Shown here: piece by piece, positions 10,107-18,964 of the stretch
Layout of the letters: the number at the start of each line of letters is the position of its first letter
Numbering within the stretch: position 1 is the first letter of the stretch
Assembly (NCBI GenBank): GCA_022790855.1
Contig: JAAVYA010000037.1
Coordinates: forward strand, 84,999 to 148,998
Direction of reading: 5' to 3'
DNA from: Lachnospiraceae bacterium
GTDB taxonomy: Bacteria; Bacillota; Clostridia; Lachnospirales; Lachnospiraceae
Length of the DNA stretch: 64,000 bases
The notes under the pieces: generated by a model
Databases searched by the model: none
Seen by the model: only the letters and a program-made list of their open reading frames with translations
Told to the model about the DNA's origin: nothing
Program-made: the position numbers and the translations under genes

Positions 10107-10705
10107 ATGAAGTCTTTTGATGGACTACAATACAGCCAAAAGCATGAGGAAGATCTACAGCGTCTTAAGAGGTTTCGCCTATTGGACGATGATTTTTGTA
10201 CAAAGGTGTTTGAAGATATTGACTGATCGACGCGTATATCACAGAACCGGGGGATAAATTTGAAACATTGCCGGAATCATTTATCATTTTCATTACGGAA
10301 AATGATGTGATGAAAGCAGGTTTTCCGCTCTATCATATTAATCGTGTTGTAGAGGAGACCGGGAAATACTTTGAGGATGCTTCCCATATCATATATGTCA
10401 ATTCACAGATTCAGGATGAAACTAATTTGGGACGGCTTATGCATGATTTTACATGTACTGATCCATCAGATATGTATTATAAGATACTGGCTAACAGAGT
10501 GCGCTACTTTAAGAGTGATGAGAAAGGAGTGAAAATTATGTGCCGGATGTTAGAGGAAATGAGAGATGAAACAGCATTGGAAACGACAAGGGAGTTTGCC
10601 CTCCGCTTGCTCATAAGAGGGAAAGATACTCTTGAAGAGATTGCAGAAATTACGAAATTGCCATTGACAGAAATAAATCAATTAAAAGAAACAAAGCAGA
10701 TATAA
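10107..10705 (+). pseudogene. Rpn/PD-(D/E)XK nuclease-family transposase, internally deleted
   Basis: The first 39 codons (MKSFDGLQYSQKHEED ... RLLDDDFCTKVFE) match the start of the widespread Rpn-like PD-(D/E)XK family and then hit TGA at 10224. From 10229 a different frame resumes the family sequence (DAYITEPGDKFETLPESFIIF, then ITENDVMKAGFPLYHINR) through to 10705. The intervening stretch of roughly 60-65 residues, which carries the catalytic D...EXQ core, is missing. The junction is at about 10222-10228 and also shifts the frame. It is therefore an inactivated gene. The open part from 10268 could still express the C-terminal half. Confidence 0.8.
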
Positions 10706-10761
10706 CAGGTATCAAAATATCCGTTATGAGTTCTTTAAAATAGTATGGAAATGAGAAGTTT

Positions 10762-10807
10762 CGGACGGCATTACAGGAAATACCATATTGCCGTCCGGAA
10801 CCTTTTT
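10762..10807 (+). terminator. Terminator between converging genes
   Basis: CGGACGGCA (10762-10770) pairs with TGCCGTCCG (10789-10797) and is followed by TTTTT at 10803-10807. It serves the plus-strand pseudogene. The minus-strand rsiV-like gene ends just beyond it. Confidence 0.65.
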
Positions 10808-10809
10808 GG

Positions 10810-11769
10810 CTATTTCACAAAGCCATCTGCCGCAATTCCCTGGATTGCTTCCGTTGGAATCTCAAATTCCACCACTCCCATATAACCGGGAGCTACTGTA
10901 TATTCATCAAATACCAAGGTCAATTTACCGCTGTCAGAAATATAGAAATTTTCTTCTCCTGTAATCTGGGAAAAGTCTGTTTCCGGCACATCGGTTTGAT
11001 AGAAATATGAGACGGATTCATCAGCAGCCATTTGTGATTTCATTTGGGATTTGATACTGTCAGAAATGGCTGTGATATAGTCGCTTCCTTCTTGGAATAA
11101 ATCTTCCAGTTTAAGCAGATTTCCGGTAGTTTTGTCCAGGTTATAAATCTTTACCAGTTCCGTACCGGAGGCCATAACAATGCTTTGATTAAAGCGCAGG
11201 GTAAAAAGGCGGTCGTTGTCGGTAACGACTTCGTAATCCAGGCTGACTGACTGGGCTCCTTCTCCGCCGGAGGCTTTTACATCATTTTGGTATGCTTCAA
11301 TAATCTGATTGGTGTAATCTTCGATCTGGTGATTCAATTGGGCTGTGGCATTCTCCACCGGCTGGCCGTTTTCATCCTCTATGCTGACGGTAGGGATTTT
11401 CAGGTTCGCTTCCATTTCCTCATTGGAGTGATTGTATTCCCGGAACGTAACAATGCGCACAATGCTCTTAAGAATCGGGACGTTGCTCATGGCGTAGGCA
11501 ATGGACTCGCTGGAATTTGCCATGATCGTAATGGCAAGCATGGCGGCGGCAGCCACCCCTGCGGTGCGGAGCAGAAATTTTCTCCAGGAGAAGACGCCGC
11601 GGCGTTTCTGGCCCCCGATTAAGGAAGCAGAGTTACATTTGCCGGAAGCAGATGATGCAAGTTCTGTTTTAGCTTCTTCCATAGCTGCAGTTACTCTTTC
11701 ACGCAGTTCGGCAGGGATTGGGATTGTTTGATAGTCGTGTCTGATTTCTTCGAAACGTTCATCTTTCAT
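10810..11769 (-). CDS. rsiV: RsiV-like anti-sigma factor (DUF3298 family)
   Basis: A 319-residue protein with a cytosolic N-terminal segment (about 1-65, containing DYQTIPIPAELRERV), one TM helix (about 66-86, LLRTAGVAAAAMLAITIMA) and a large extracellular domain. The latter has the DUF4163/DUF3298 layout of RsiV and ends in YTVAPGYMGVVEFEIP. In Bacillus and Clostridioides RsiV holds SigV at the membrane and binds lysozyme as the trigger for its proteolysis. The start overlaps the end of the sigma gene by 11 nt, so the two are translationally coupled. Lysozyme as the ligand is inferred from the family. Confidence 0.8.
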   Translation of the reverse strand: MKDERFEEIRHDYQTIPIPAELRERVTAAMEEAKTELASSASGKCNSASLIGGQKRRGVFSWRKFLLRTAGVAAAAMLAITIMANSSESIAYAMSNVPILKSIVRIVTFREYNHSNEEMEANLKIPTVSIEDENGQPVENATAQLNHQIEDYTNQIIEAYQNDVKASGGEGAQSVSLDYEVVTDNDRLFTLRFNQSIVMASGTELVKIYNLDKTTGNLLKLEDLFQEGSDYITAISDSIKSQMKSQMAADESVSYFYQTDVPETDFSQITGEENFYISDSGKLTLVFDEYTVAPGYMGVVEFEIPTEAIQGIAADGFVK

Positions 11770-12250
11770 AGAGCAGTTCTCCTTCCGATAACTTGATTTT
11801 GAGTTTTTTCAGGCTTCGATATAAGATAGATTTAATGGTGTTGGGGCTTTGCCCCATGATTTTGGCCACGTCCCGGATTTTTTTGTCCTCAAAAAAACGA
11901 AGAATAACAACGGCGCGTTCCCGGTCGTTTAAGATATTTAAAGCTTCAATGGTGTCGAAGTCCGGATAGCGGTCCTCGGTGGACGGTTCTATGGGCAGGT
12001 CGCCTGTGAACTCTTCCTGACGGGTTCGGATAAAGTCGATGGAAGTGTTGATCACGATCCGCCAGAGCCATGTTTTTAAATGTTCCGGGTTTCGGAGTGT
12101 AGAAGCGCTTTTTATGGCTTTGTAAGCGCTTTCCTGAACGATATCCATGGCGTCTTCTTCATTTTTTACATAGCTGTAGGCCAGACGGTACATGGATTCG
12201 TAAGAAGTCAGGATCAACTCTTCTACCTGGGGGATAAGTGGGGTACTCAT
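11759..12250 (-). CDS. sigV: ECF RNA polymerase sigma factor, SigV-like
   Basis: A 163-residue protein with sigma region 2 (YRLAYSYVKNEEDAMDIVQE, then LKTWLWRIVINTSIDFIR) and sigma region 4 (LNDRERAVVILRFFEDKKIR, then MGQSPNTIKSILYRSLKKLK). The frame is open to 12310, but the SD GAAAGGAGAG precedes ATG 12250. Paired with the overlapping RsiV-like anti-sigma, it should control cell-envelope stress or lysozyme-response genes. An ECF-type promoter lies directly upstream, suggesting autoregulation. Confidence 0.88.
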   Translation of the reverse strand: MSTPLIPQVEELILTSYESMYRLAYSYVKNEEDAMDIVQESAYKAIKSASTLRNPEHLKTWLWRIVINTSIDFIRTRQEEFTGDLPIEPSTEDRYPDFDTIEALNILNDRERAVVILRFFEDKKIRDVAKIMGQSPNTIKSILYRSLKKLKIKLSEGELLYER

Positions 12251-12277
12251 GTAATCTCTCCTTTCGTAGTTCTGTCT

Positions 12278-12309
12278 ATTAGACGGAGAAGAAGGGGGAA
12301 AAAGTTTCA
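12278..12309 (-). promoter_or_regulatory. Probable autoregulatory ECF promoter of sigV-rsiV
   Basis: On the minus strand TGAAAC followed by TTTTT (12304-12309) and CGTCTAAT (12278-12285) resemble the -35 GAAAC and -10 CGTC elements of ECF sigma promoters. The spacing is 18 bp, slightly longer than the usual 16-17. Confidence 0.6.
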
Positions 12310-12318
12310 ATATAAGAA

Positions 12319-12350
12319 AAAAAGAATCCGGTTTGCCGGATTCTTTTTAT
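12319..12350 (-). terminator. Bidirectional-looking terminator after typA
   Basis: AAGAATCCGG and CCGGATTCTT form a 10-bp stem with a short loop (12322-12345). It is flanked by an A-run on one side and a T-run on the other, so it can stop transcription in either direction. It lies between typA and the sigV promoter. Confidence 0.85.
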
Positions 12351-12379
12351 AACCATTATATTCTGGAGCATCATGCCTG

Positions 12380-14206
12380 CTATTTTCTCTGGGAACGCTT
12401 GCGCAGGGTAGGATCTAATATTTTTTTACGGATGCGCAGGCTTTTGGGAGTGATTTCCAGCAGCTCGTCCGTATCGATGAATTCCAACGCCTGTTCCAGA
12501 CTTAAAATCTTGGGGGGAGTCAGAGTAAGAGCTTCGTCGGCGCTGGAGGAACGGGTATTGGTGAGATGCTTCTTTTTACATACGTTCAGTTCAATGTCCT
12601 CCGGCTTAGCGCACTGGCCTACCACCATACCGGAATACACCCGCTGGCCCGGCCCGATAAACAGTGTTCCTCTCTCCTGTGCGCTGAACAGGCCGTAAGC
12701 GACGGACTCCCCTGCCTCAAATGCAATCAAAGAGCCTTGTTTGCGGTATTGGATGTCCCCTTTATATGGGGCGTAACCGTTAAAAATTGTGTTGATGATG
12801 CCGTTTCCTTTGGTGTCTGTCATGAATTCACCCCGATAACCGATCAGTCCCCGGGAGGGAATATCAAATTCCAGCCGGGTGTAACCGCCGCTGATACTGC
12901 CCATATTCAGAAGGGTTCCTTTTCGTTGGCTGAGCTTTTCAATGACGGAACCGGAAAATTCATCCGGAACGTCAATATAAGCCAACTCCATAGGTTCTGT
13001 TTTATGTCCTCCCTCATCGGTGTGATACAGTACCTCAGCCTTGCTCACTGCGAATTCATAGCCCTCCCGGCGCATATTTTCGATCAGGACGGACAGATGC
13101 AGCTCTCCCCGGCCGGATACTTTAAAGCTGTCTGTGTTATCGGTCTCTTCCACCCGCAGGCTGACGTCAGTATTCAGCTCCCGGAAGAGACGGTCTCTGA
13201 TATGGCGGCTGGTGATATATTTTCCCTCCTGCCCTGCCAGGGGGCTGTCGTTGACAATAAAATTCATAGAAATTGTCGGCTCTGAGATTTTTTGGAAAGG
13301 AATGGGATCGGGGTGGTCCGGATCGCAGATGGTATCCCCGATATGGATATCCGCAATGCCGGAGATGGCTACGATGGATCCGATTTTTGCTTCCGTTACA
13401 TCTATCTTGTTCAGGCCGTCAAATTCGTAAAGTTTGCTGATACGCACTTTTTTCTGCTTGTCTGGTTCATGGGCGTTGACCACTATGGCGTCCTGATTGA
13501 TTTTCAGACAGCCGTTGTCCACCTTGCCTACGCCGATGCGTCCTACGTATTCGTTGTAGTCAATGGTGCTGATCAGTACCTGGGTACTGGCGTTAGGATC
13601 CCCTTCCGGAGCCGGGATATAATTGATAATGGTTTCAAAAAGGGCCGTCATATCTTTTGGCGTTTCCGACAGCTCCTTCATAGCATACCCGCCTTTAGCG
13701 GAAGCGTAGATAAAGGGGCAGTCCAACTGCTCGTCGGAAGCGTCCAGGTCCATGAAGAGTTCCAGCACTTCGTCGATTACTTCATCTGGACGAGCTTCTG
13801 GACGGTCAATTTTGTTGATACAGACAATGACCGGAAGGTTTAAATCCAACGCTTTCATCAGCACAAATTTGGTCTGGGGCATAGCGCCCTCAAAAGCGTC
13901 AACTACCAGTACGACGCCGTTTACCATTTTTAAGACACGTTCTACCTCTCCGCCGAAATCTGCGTGGCCGGGGGTGTCGATGATATTAATTTTTACATCT
14001 TTATAAAATACGGCGGTATTTTTGGAAAGGATGGTAATGCCCCTTTCCCGTTCAATATCGTTGGAATCCATCACCCGTTCCTGCACTTCCTGGTTGGCAC
14101 GGAACACGCCGCTTTGCTTTAATAGCTCGTCCACCAGGGTGGTTTTGCCGTGGTCTACATGGGCAATGATGGCAATGTTGCGGATGTCTTCTCGCTTGGT
14201 TTTCAT
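12380..14206 (-). CDS. typA: Translational GTPase TypA/BipA
   Basis: A 608-residue GTPase with G1 [17 protein letters not shown]3 [12 protein letters not shown]4 NKIDR and G5 ASAKGG, followed by EF-G-like domains and the C-terminal BipA domain ending in RKRSQRK. BipA binds the ribosome and helps assemble the 50S subunit, especially under cold or stress. The length fits the family. The SD GAAGGA precedes ATG 14206. It is monocistronic with its own promoter and terminator. Confidence 0.97.
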   Translation of the reverse strand: MKTKREDIRNIAIIAHVDHGKTTLVDELLKQSGVFRANQEVQERVMDSNDIERERGITILSKNTAVFYKDVKINIIDTPGHADFGGEVERVLKMVNGVVLVVDAFEGAMPQTKFVLMKALDLNLPVIVCINKIDRPEARPDEVIDEVLELFMDLDASDEQLDCPFIYASAKGGYAMKELSETPKDMTALFETIINYIPAPEGDPNASTQVLISTIDYNEYVGRIGVGKVDNGCLKINQDAIVVNAHEPDKQKKVRISKLYEFDGLNKIDVTEAKIGSIVAISGIADIHIGDTICDPDHPDPIPFQKISEPTISMNFIVNDSPLAGQEGKYITSRHIRDRLFRELNTDVSLRVEETDNTDSFKVSGRGELHLSVLIENMRREGYEFAVSKAEVLYHTDEGGHKTEPMELAYIDVPDEFSGSVIEKLSQRKGTLLNMGSISGGYTRLEFDIPSRGLIGYRGEFMTDTKGNGIINTIFNGYAPYKGDIQYRKQGSLIAFEAGESVAYGLFSAQERGTLFIGPGQRVYSGMVVGQCAKPEDIELNVCKKKHLTNTRSSSADEALTLTPPKILSLEQALEFIDTDELLEITPKSLRIRKKILDPTLRKRSQRK

Positions 14207-14275
14207 GAAAAATCCTTCTTTCTATATTGAAACCAGTTGGGTTCTTGATTGTGCAGCGCATTTGCATACTTGTTT

Positions 14276-14303
14276 ATTCTACCATAAAATGAGGATTTGG
14301 CAA
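14276..14303 (-). promoter_or_regulatory. SigA-type promoter of typA
   Basis: On the minus strand TTGCCA (14298-14303) and TAGAAT (14276-14281) are separated by 16 bp, about 70 nt upstream of the typA start. The rest of 14207-14508 holds a weak plus-strand promoter candidate (TTTCAC, 17 bp, TATATT near 14394-14422) and no gene. Confidence 0.65.
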
Positions 14304-14508
14304 GAAAATTTTCAAAGACAAAAATATGTTTTTGGTAACAGAGCAGCCGTTGGCTTTATCATTTGAACATTGCAGTAAATGCAGAATCCTGTGTTTCACT
14401 GGTACTGTTTTTGTGATATATTAAAAAAGAACTGTGGAAAGAGGAGCAAAATCATATGTTCTTGCAAACTGAGGTCGGCAACATATAAAAGCAGGAGGAA
14501 ATAAGTCT

Positions 14509-14964
14509 ATGGAAATATAGGATCTATATACAAAATACAGACAAAAGACAGGAAAGGAACATATACGAGGAGAAAAAATCCCGGATGGATGTTACCACTT
14601 GGTAGTACATGTATGGATTCGCAATTCCAAAGGAGAATATTTGATCTCCCAACGTTCCGCCACCAGACCGACATTTCCGCTTATGTGGGAATGCGTGGGA
14701 GGTTCCGTGCTAAAAGGTGAAAGCAGTATAGAGGGAGCGGTCAGAGAAATAAAGGAAGAAGTGGGATTGGACGTAGAACCAGAACGAGGCAAACTTGAGG
14801 GTAAGGTGATAGCGGTATGGCATCGCTTTGATGACGTGGAAGATAAATGGATTGTGTCTTTGGATGGAAAGGATATAGCAGAAGAACAAATTTTGGGGGA
14901 TATTTCATTTCAGGAACAATTTTTCTATGGAAAGCTGTATGGATTATCGCAAGCGGTAGAGTAA
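14509..14964 (+). pseudogene. NUDIX hydrolase with an amber codon at position 4
   Basis: ATG 14509 follows a strong SD (AGGAGGAAATAAGTCT) and reads M-E-I-stop (TAG 14518-14520). It then continues in the same frame with DLYTKYRQKTGKEHIRGEKI, HLVVHVWIRN and a NUDIX box (GSVLKGESSIEGAVREIKEE plus VGL). Close family members usually have MEIWDLY here, so TGG to TAG at Trp4 explains the stop with one base change. The C-terminal part (about 60 residues after the box) is shorter than usual. A TTG at 14599 gives a 121-residue product without the first strand. Substrate class unknown; probably non-functional unless the stop is read through. Confidence 0.75.
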
Positions 14965-14987
14965 AAACTCAAAAATAAAATTTTATA

Positions 14988-15016
14988 TTGTAAATAAAAA
15001 GCGTCTCTGCTATAAT
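14988..15016 (+). promoter_or_regulatory. SigA-type promoter of the DUF4190 gene
   Basis: TTGTAA (14988-14993) and TATAAT (15011-15016) with a 17-bp spacer, about 41 nt upstream of the start. Confidence 0.8.
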
Positions 15017-15056
15017 AGTTTAAAAAGTAATATACAATTTGTGGAGGAAAAATGAT

Positions 15057-15416
15057 ATGAGTGAAGAAAATAACTACAAGCAGGCGCCGGATATTATGCC
15101 TTCTTATGACAATGGATCCCAGAATTACGGTTCCGGTAAGGGACAGGGCACCGGATTGGGAATCGCTTCTATGGTTTGCGGTATTATTTCCCTGATCGGA
15201 TGCTGCGGGCTTTGGTATGTATCCGCCCCCTGTGCGATTGTAGCCATTGTGCTTGGTATTATGCAGATTGTGAAGAATGAATCAAAGGGTATGGCTATCG
15301 CAGGTATCGTCTGCGGAGCGATCGGGATTATTTTGACCGTTCTTGTGATTGCTGGAGCTATGGCATTCCTGTCTTCCGATATGTATCAGGATTTGCTGCG
15401 GGAAGCAGGTTATTAA
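15057..15416 (+). CDS. DUF4190 domain membrane protein
   Basis: A 119-residue protein. A polar, Gly/Asn/Ser-rich N-terminus (about 1-32) is followed by two hydrophobic hairpins (IASMVCGIISLIGCCGLW and AIVAIVLGIMQIV, then MAIAGIVCGAIGIILTVLVI) in the DUF4190 pattern. Members of this family are small, often highly expressed membrane proteins with no assigned biochemical role. The start is ATG 15057, preceded by GTGGAGGAAAAA. An upstream in-frame codon at 15039 has no SD. Confidence 0.85.
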   Translation: MSEENNYKQAPDIMPSYDNGSQNYGSGKGQGTGLGIASMVCGIISLIGCCGLWYVSAPCAIVAIVLGIMQIVKNESKGMAIAGIVCGAIGIILTVLVIAGAMAFLSSDMYQDLLREAGY

Positions 15417-15465
15417 TAAGATAAGCAGAATGAATAAATGATGGTGAAAAAAGCCTGCAGTCCTC

Positions 15466-15494
15466 TTGACAGAGCGTATTGCAGGTTTTATAAT
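15466..15494 (+). promoter_or_regulatory. SigA-type promoter of the T-box/ileS unit
   Basis: TTGACA (15466-15471) and TATAAT (15489-15494) with a 17-bp spacer, an essentially perfect consensus promoter. Transcription would start near 15501, just before the T-box stem I. Confidence 0.88.
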
Positions 15495-15504
15495 ACAGAA
15501 ACGA

Positions 15505-15779
15505 TATGAAAATACAATGACGAAGACAGTAAGCAGCAGGAAGAACGTTACAGCGAGCCGGAGTGGTGGAAGCCGGTATTAGTAGCCTGCAGCCGAATAT
15601 CACTTCCGAGTAGCAGATGCAGAAAGGGGCATGGAGATACTTCCAGCCGCTAGTAAGCGCTGACGGTTCGTTCCTCCGTTATAGGAACCATGTATGCAAG
15701 GGCGCGACTCTTAAGTACAATGTAATAGGTGGTTTGCGCAGGAGTTCCCTCGTCCTTTTACGGATGGGGGTTTTTTATT
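15505..15779 (+). ncRNA. T-box leader riboswitch (Ile specifier) before ileS
   Basis: A roughly 270-nt leader has the order expected for a T-box. Stem I (about 15515-15640) is followed by the antiterminator region AATAGGTGGTTTGCGC (near 15723-15738, where UGGU can pair with tRNA ACCA). A terminator stem follows (CCCTCGTCC against GGATGGGG, about 15747-15770) with a T-run at 15771-15776. The likely specifier triplet is ATC at 15599-15601 in GAATATCAC, decoding isoleucine. Uncharged tRNA-Ile should stabilise the antiterminator and raise ileS expression. The exact fold was judged by eye. Confidence 0.85.
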
Positions 15780-15799
15780 TTACGAAAAAGGAGACGATC

Positions 15800-18700
15800 A
15801 TGTACAGCAAGGTTGACACGAACATGAATTTCGTGGACCGGGAAAAGGCCACGGAAGAGTTTTGGAAAGAAAACCGGATTTTTGAAAAAAGCATGGAGAA
15901 CCGGAAGGAAGGGGAAGTATATACATTCTATGACGGCCCCCCAACCGCCAATGGGAAACCCCATATCGGCCATGTGCTGACCCGGGTGATCAAAGATATG
16001 ATCCCCCGTTACCAGACCATGAAAGGCAAGATGGTTCCCCGGAAAGCAGGATGGGATACCCACGGACTTCCCGTGGAGCTGGAGGTAGAGAAGCTTCTGG
16101 GTATTAACGGCAAGGATCAGATTGAAGCTTACGGCCTGGAGCCTTTTATCAAAAAATGCAAAGAGAGCGTTTGGAAGTATAAGGGCATGTGGGAGGATTT
16201 CTCCGGAACCGTAGGCTTTTGGGCGGATATGGACGATCCCTATGTGACTTATGACAACAATTTTATAGAGTCCGAGTGGTGGGCTTTGAAACAAATCTGG
16301 GATAAGAAGCTTTTATATAAAGGATTTAAGATTGTTCCCTACTGCCCCCGCTGCGGAACTCCCTTGTCGGCTCAGGAAGTGGCTCAGGGATATAAAGATG
16401 TAAAAGAACGCTCCGCCATTGCACGTTTTAAAGTAAAAGGAGAAGAGGCCTATATACTGGCCTGGACCACCACCCCATGGACCCTTCCCTCCAATGTAGC
16501 ATTGTGTGTGAATCCGGAGGAAGAATATGTAAAAGTACGGTGTGTGGACGGATATACCTATTATATGGCCAAAGCATTGCTGGATACGGTTTTGGGCAAG
16601 CTGGCCCAGGAAGGCCAGGCGGCTTATGAGATTCTGGAATCATATACCGGAAAAGACCTGGAGTACAAAGAGTATGAACCTTTGTTTGAGTGCGCTGGAG
16701 ATATCATTGCCAAGCAGGGAAAACAGGCGCATTTTGTAGTCTGCGATACGTATGTTACTTTGACGGATGGTACGGGTGTGGTACACATTGCTCCGGCTTT
16801 CGGTGAAGACGACGCCAAAGTAGGACGCAGATATGACCTGCCCTTTGTCCAATTGGTGGACGGAAAAGGAGAAATGACCCAGGAGACGCCCTATGCCGGG
16901 GTATTCTGTAAAAAGGCGGATCCTATGATCCTTCAGGATCTGGAAGACAAAGGACTGTTGTTTGACGCGCCGAAGTTTGAGCACAGCTACCCTCATTGCT
17001 GGAGATGCGACACGCCTCTGATCTATTATGCAAGAGAATCCTGGTTCATCAAAATGACAGAAGTAAAGGATGCGCTGATCCGCAACAACAATACGATCAA
17101 CTGGATTCCGGAGAGCATTGGCAAAGGACGCTTCGGGGACTGGCTGGAAAATGTGCAGGATTGGGGAATTTCCAGAAACCGATATTGGGGAACGCCTCTG
17201 AATATCTGGGAATGCGAGTGCGGCCATACCCACTCCATCGGCAGCATTGAAGAATTAAAAAGCATGTCCGATAACTGCCCCCAGGAGATTGAACTGCACA
17301 GGCCTTACATTGATGAAGTGACGATCCGCTGCCCCAAGTGCGGAAAAGAAATGCACCGGGTTCCGGAAGTGATTGACTGCTGGTTTGATTCCGGGGCGAT
17401 GCCCTTTGCACAGCATCACTATCCTTTTGAGAATAAGGAAGTCTTTGAACAGCAGTTTCCGGCGAAGTTTATTTCCGAAGCAGTGGATCAGACCAGAGGC
17501 TGGTTCTATTCCCTGTTAGCGGAGTCTACGCTGCTGTTCGACAAGGCTCCCTATGAAAATGTCATTGTGCTTGGCCATGTACAGGATGAAAATGGCCAGA
17601 AAATGAGCAAATCCAAAGGAAATGCAGTAGACCCCTTCGAAGCGTTAAAGACCTATGGCGCAGACGCGATCCGCTGGTATTTTTATATCAACTCCGCTCC
17701 CTGGCTGCCCAATCGCTTTCACGGAAAAGCCGTTCAGGAAGGCCAGCGGAAATTTATGGGGACACTGTGGAATACGTACGCATTTTTTGTGCTGTATGCC
17801 AATATAGATAATTTTGACGCCACCAGGTATCGCCTGGAATACGAGAAACTGTCCGTGATGGATAAATGGCTGCTGTCCAGGCTGAATTCTATGGTGAAAA
17901 CGGTGGACCATGACCTGGGGAACTACCGCATACCGGAGGCTGCAAGGGCGCTTCAGGAATTTGTGGATGATATGAGCAACTGGTATGTCAGAAGAAGCAG
18001 GGAACGGTTCTGGGCCAAAGGCATGGAACAGGATAAGGTCAATGCTTATATGACCTTGTATACAGCTCTTGTGACCGTGGCAAAAGCGGCGGCGCCGATG
18101 ATTCCCTTTATGACAGAAGATATTTACCGGAATCTGGTATGCAGTATAGACGAACATGCTCCGGTAAGCGTTCATTTATGCGATTTTCCGGCGGCTGACG
18201 AAGCACTGATAGACCCGGTATTGGAACAGAATATGGATGGGGTGCTGAAGGTCGTGGTCATGGGGCGGGCCTGCAGGAATGCTGCCAACATCAAAAACCG
18301 GCAGCCCATTGGCAAGATGTTTTTAAAAGCGCCCTTTGAAGTGCCGGAGTTCTTTGCACAGATTATTGAAGAAGAGCTGAATGTGAAAGAATTGGCCATA
18401 ACGGAAGAGGTAGGGAGCTTTACCAGCTATACCTTCAAGCCCCAGCTTCGTACCGTGGGACCCAAATATGGTAAATTCTTAAAACAGATCCAGGCTGCGT
18501 TGGCGGAACTGGACGGCAACAAGGCGATGGAAGAGTTAAAGAGCCAGGGAGCCATCCGTCTGGATTCTGTTGGCAGCAATATTTTGCTGGCAGAAGAAGA
18601 CTTGCTGATTACAGTGACGCAGGCCGAAGGCTATGTGACAGAAACAGATAACGACGTGACGGTGGTATTAGATACGAATCTGACGCCGGAACTTTTGGAA

Positions 18701-18964
18701 GAAGGGTTTGTGCGGGAATTGGTGAGCAAGATTCAGACCATGCGGAAAGAAGCAGGGTTTGAAGTGACGGACCGGATCCTGCTGACTTATCAGGCGAATA
18801 ATAAGATCAAGGGGATTTTTAAACGTTTTGGCACACAGATACAGAAAGAAGTGCTTGCAGAGACGATCACAGAGACTCAGCCCCAGGGATATGAGAAGGA
18901 GTGGAACATCAACGGCGAAACCGTTGATTTGGGAGTAGAAAAATGCGAGCAGAGGAGGACGAGC
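15800..18964 (+). CDS. ileS: Isoleucyl-tRNA synthetase (type 2), open into glgP
   Basis: IleRS charges tRNA-Ile. Visible motifs: FYDGPPTANGKPHIGH (HIGH at residues 55-58), the CP1 editing region (WTTTPWTLPSN) and GQKMSKSKGNAVDP (KMSKS loop). The C-terminal domain ends in TVDLGVEK. The layout and length (about 1055 residues) fit the eukaryote-like type 2 IleRS, a class known to be less sensitive to mupirocin. The start is ATG 15800 after AAAAAGGAGACGATC; the frame is open back to 15617 through the T-box, without biological meaning. Oddity: there is no stop codon before the next gene. The frame runs straight through the glgP start, giving a continuous 1894-codon frame to 21481. Confidence 0.93.

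Noticed and set aside
15617..15799. N-terminal extension of the ileS frame
   Set aside because: The frame crosses the T-box terminator and antiterminator; the SD and the family start lie at 15800.
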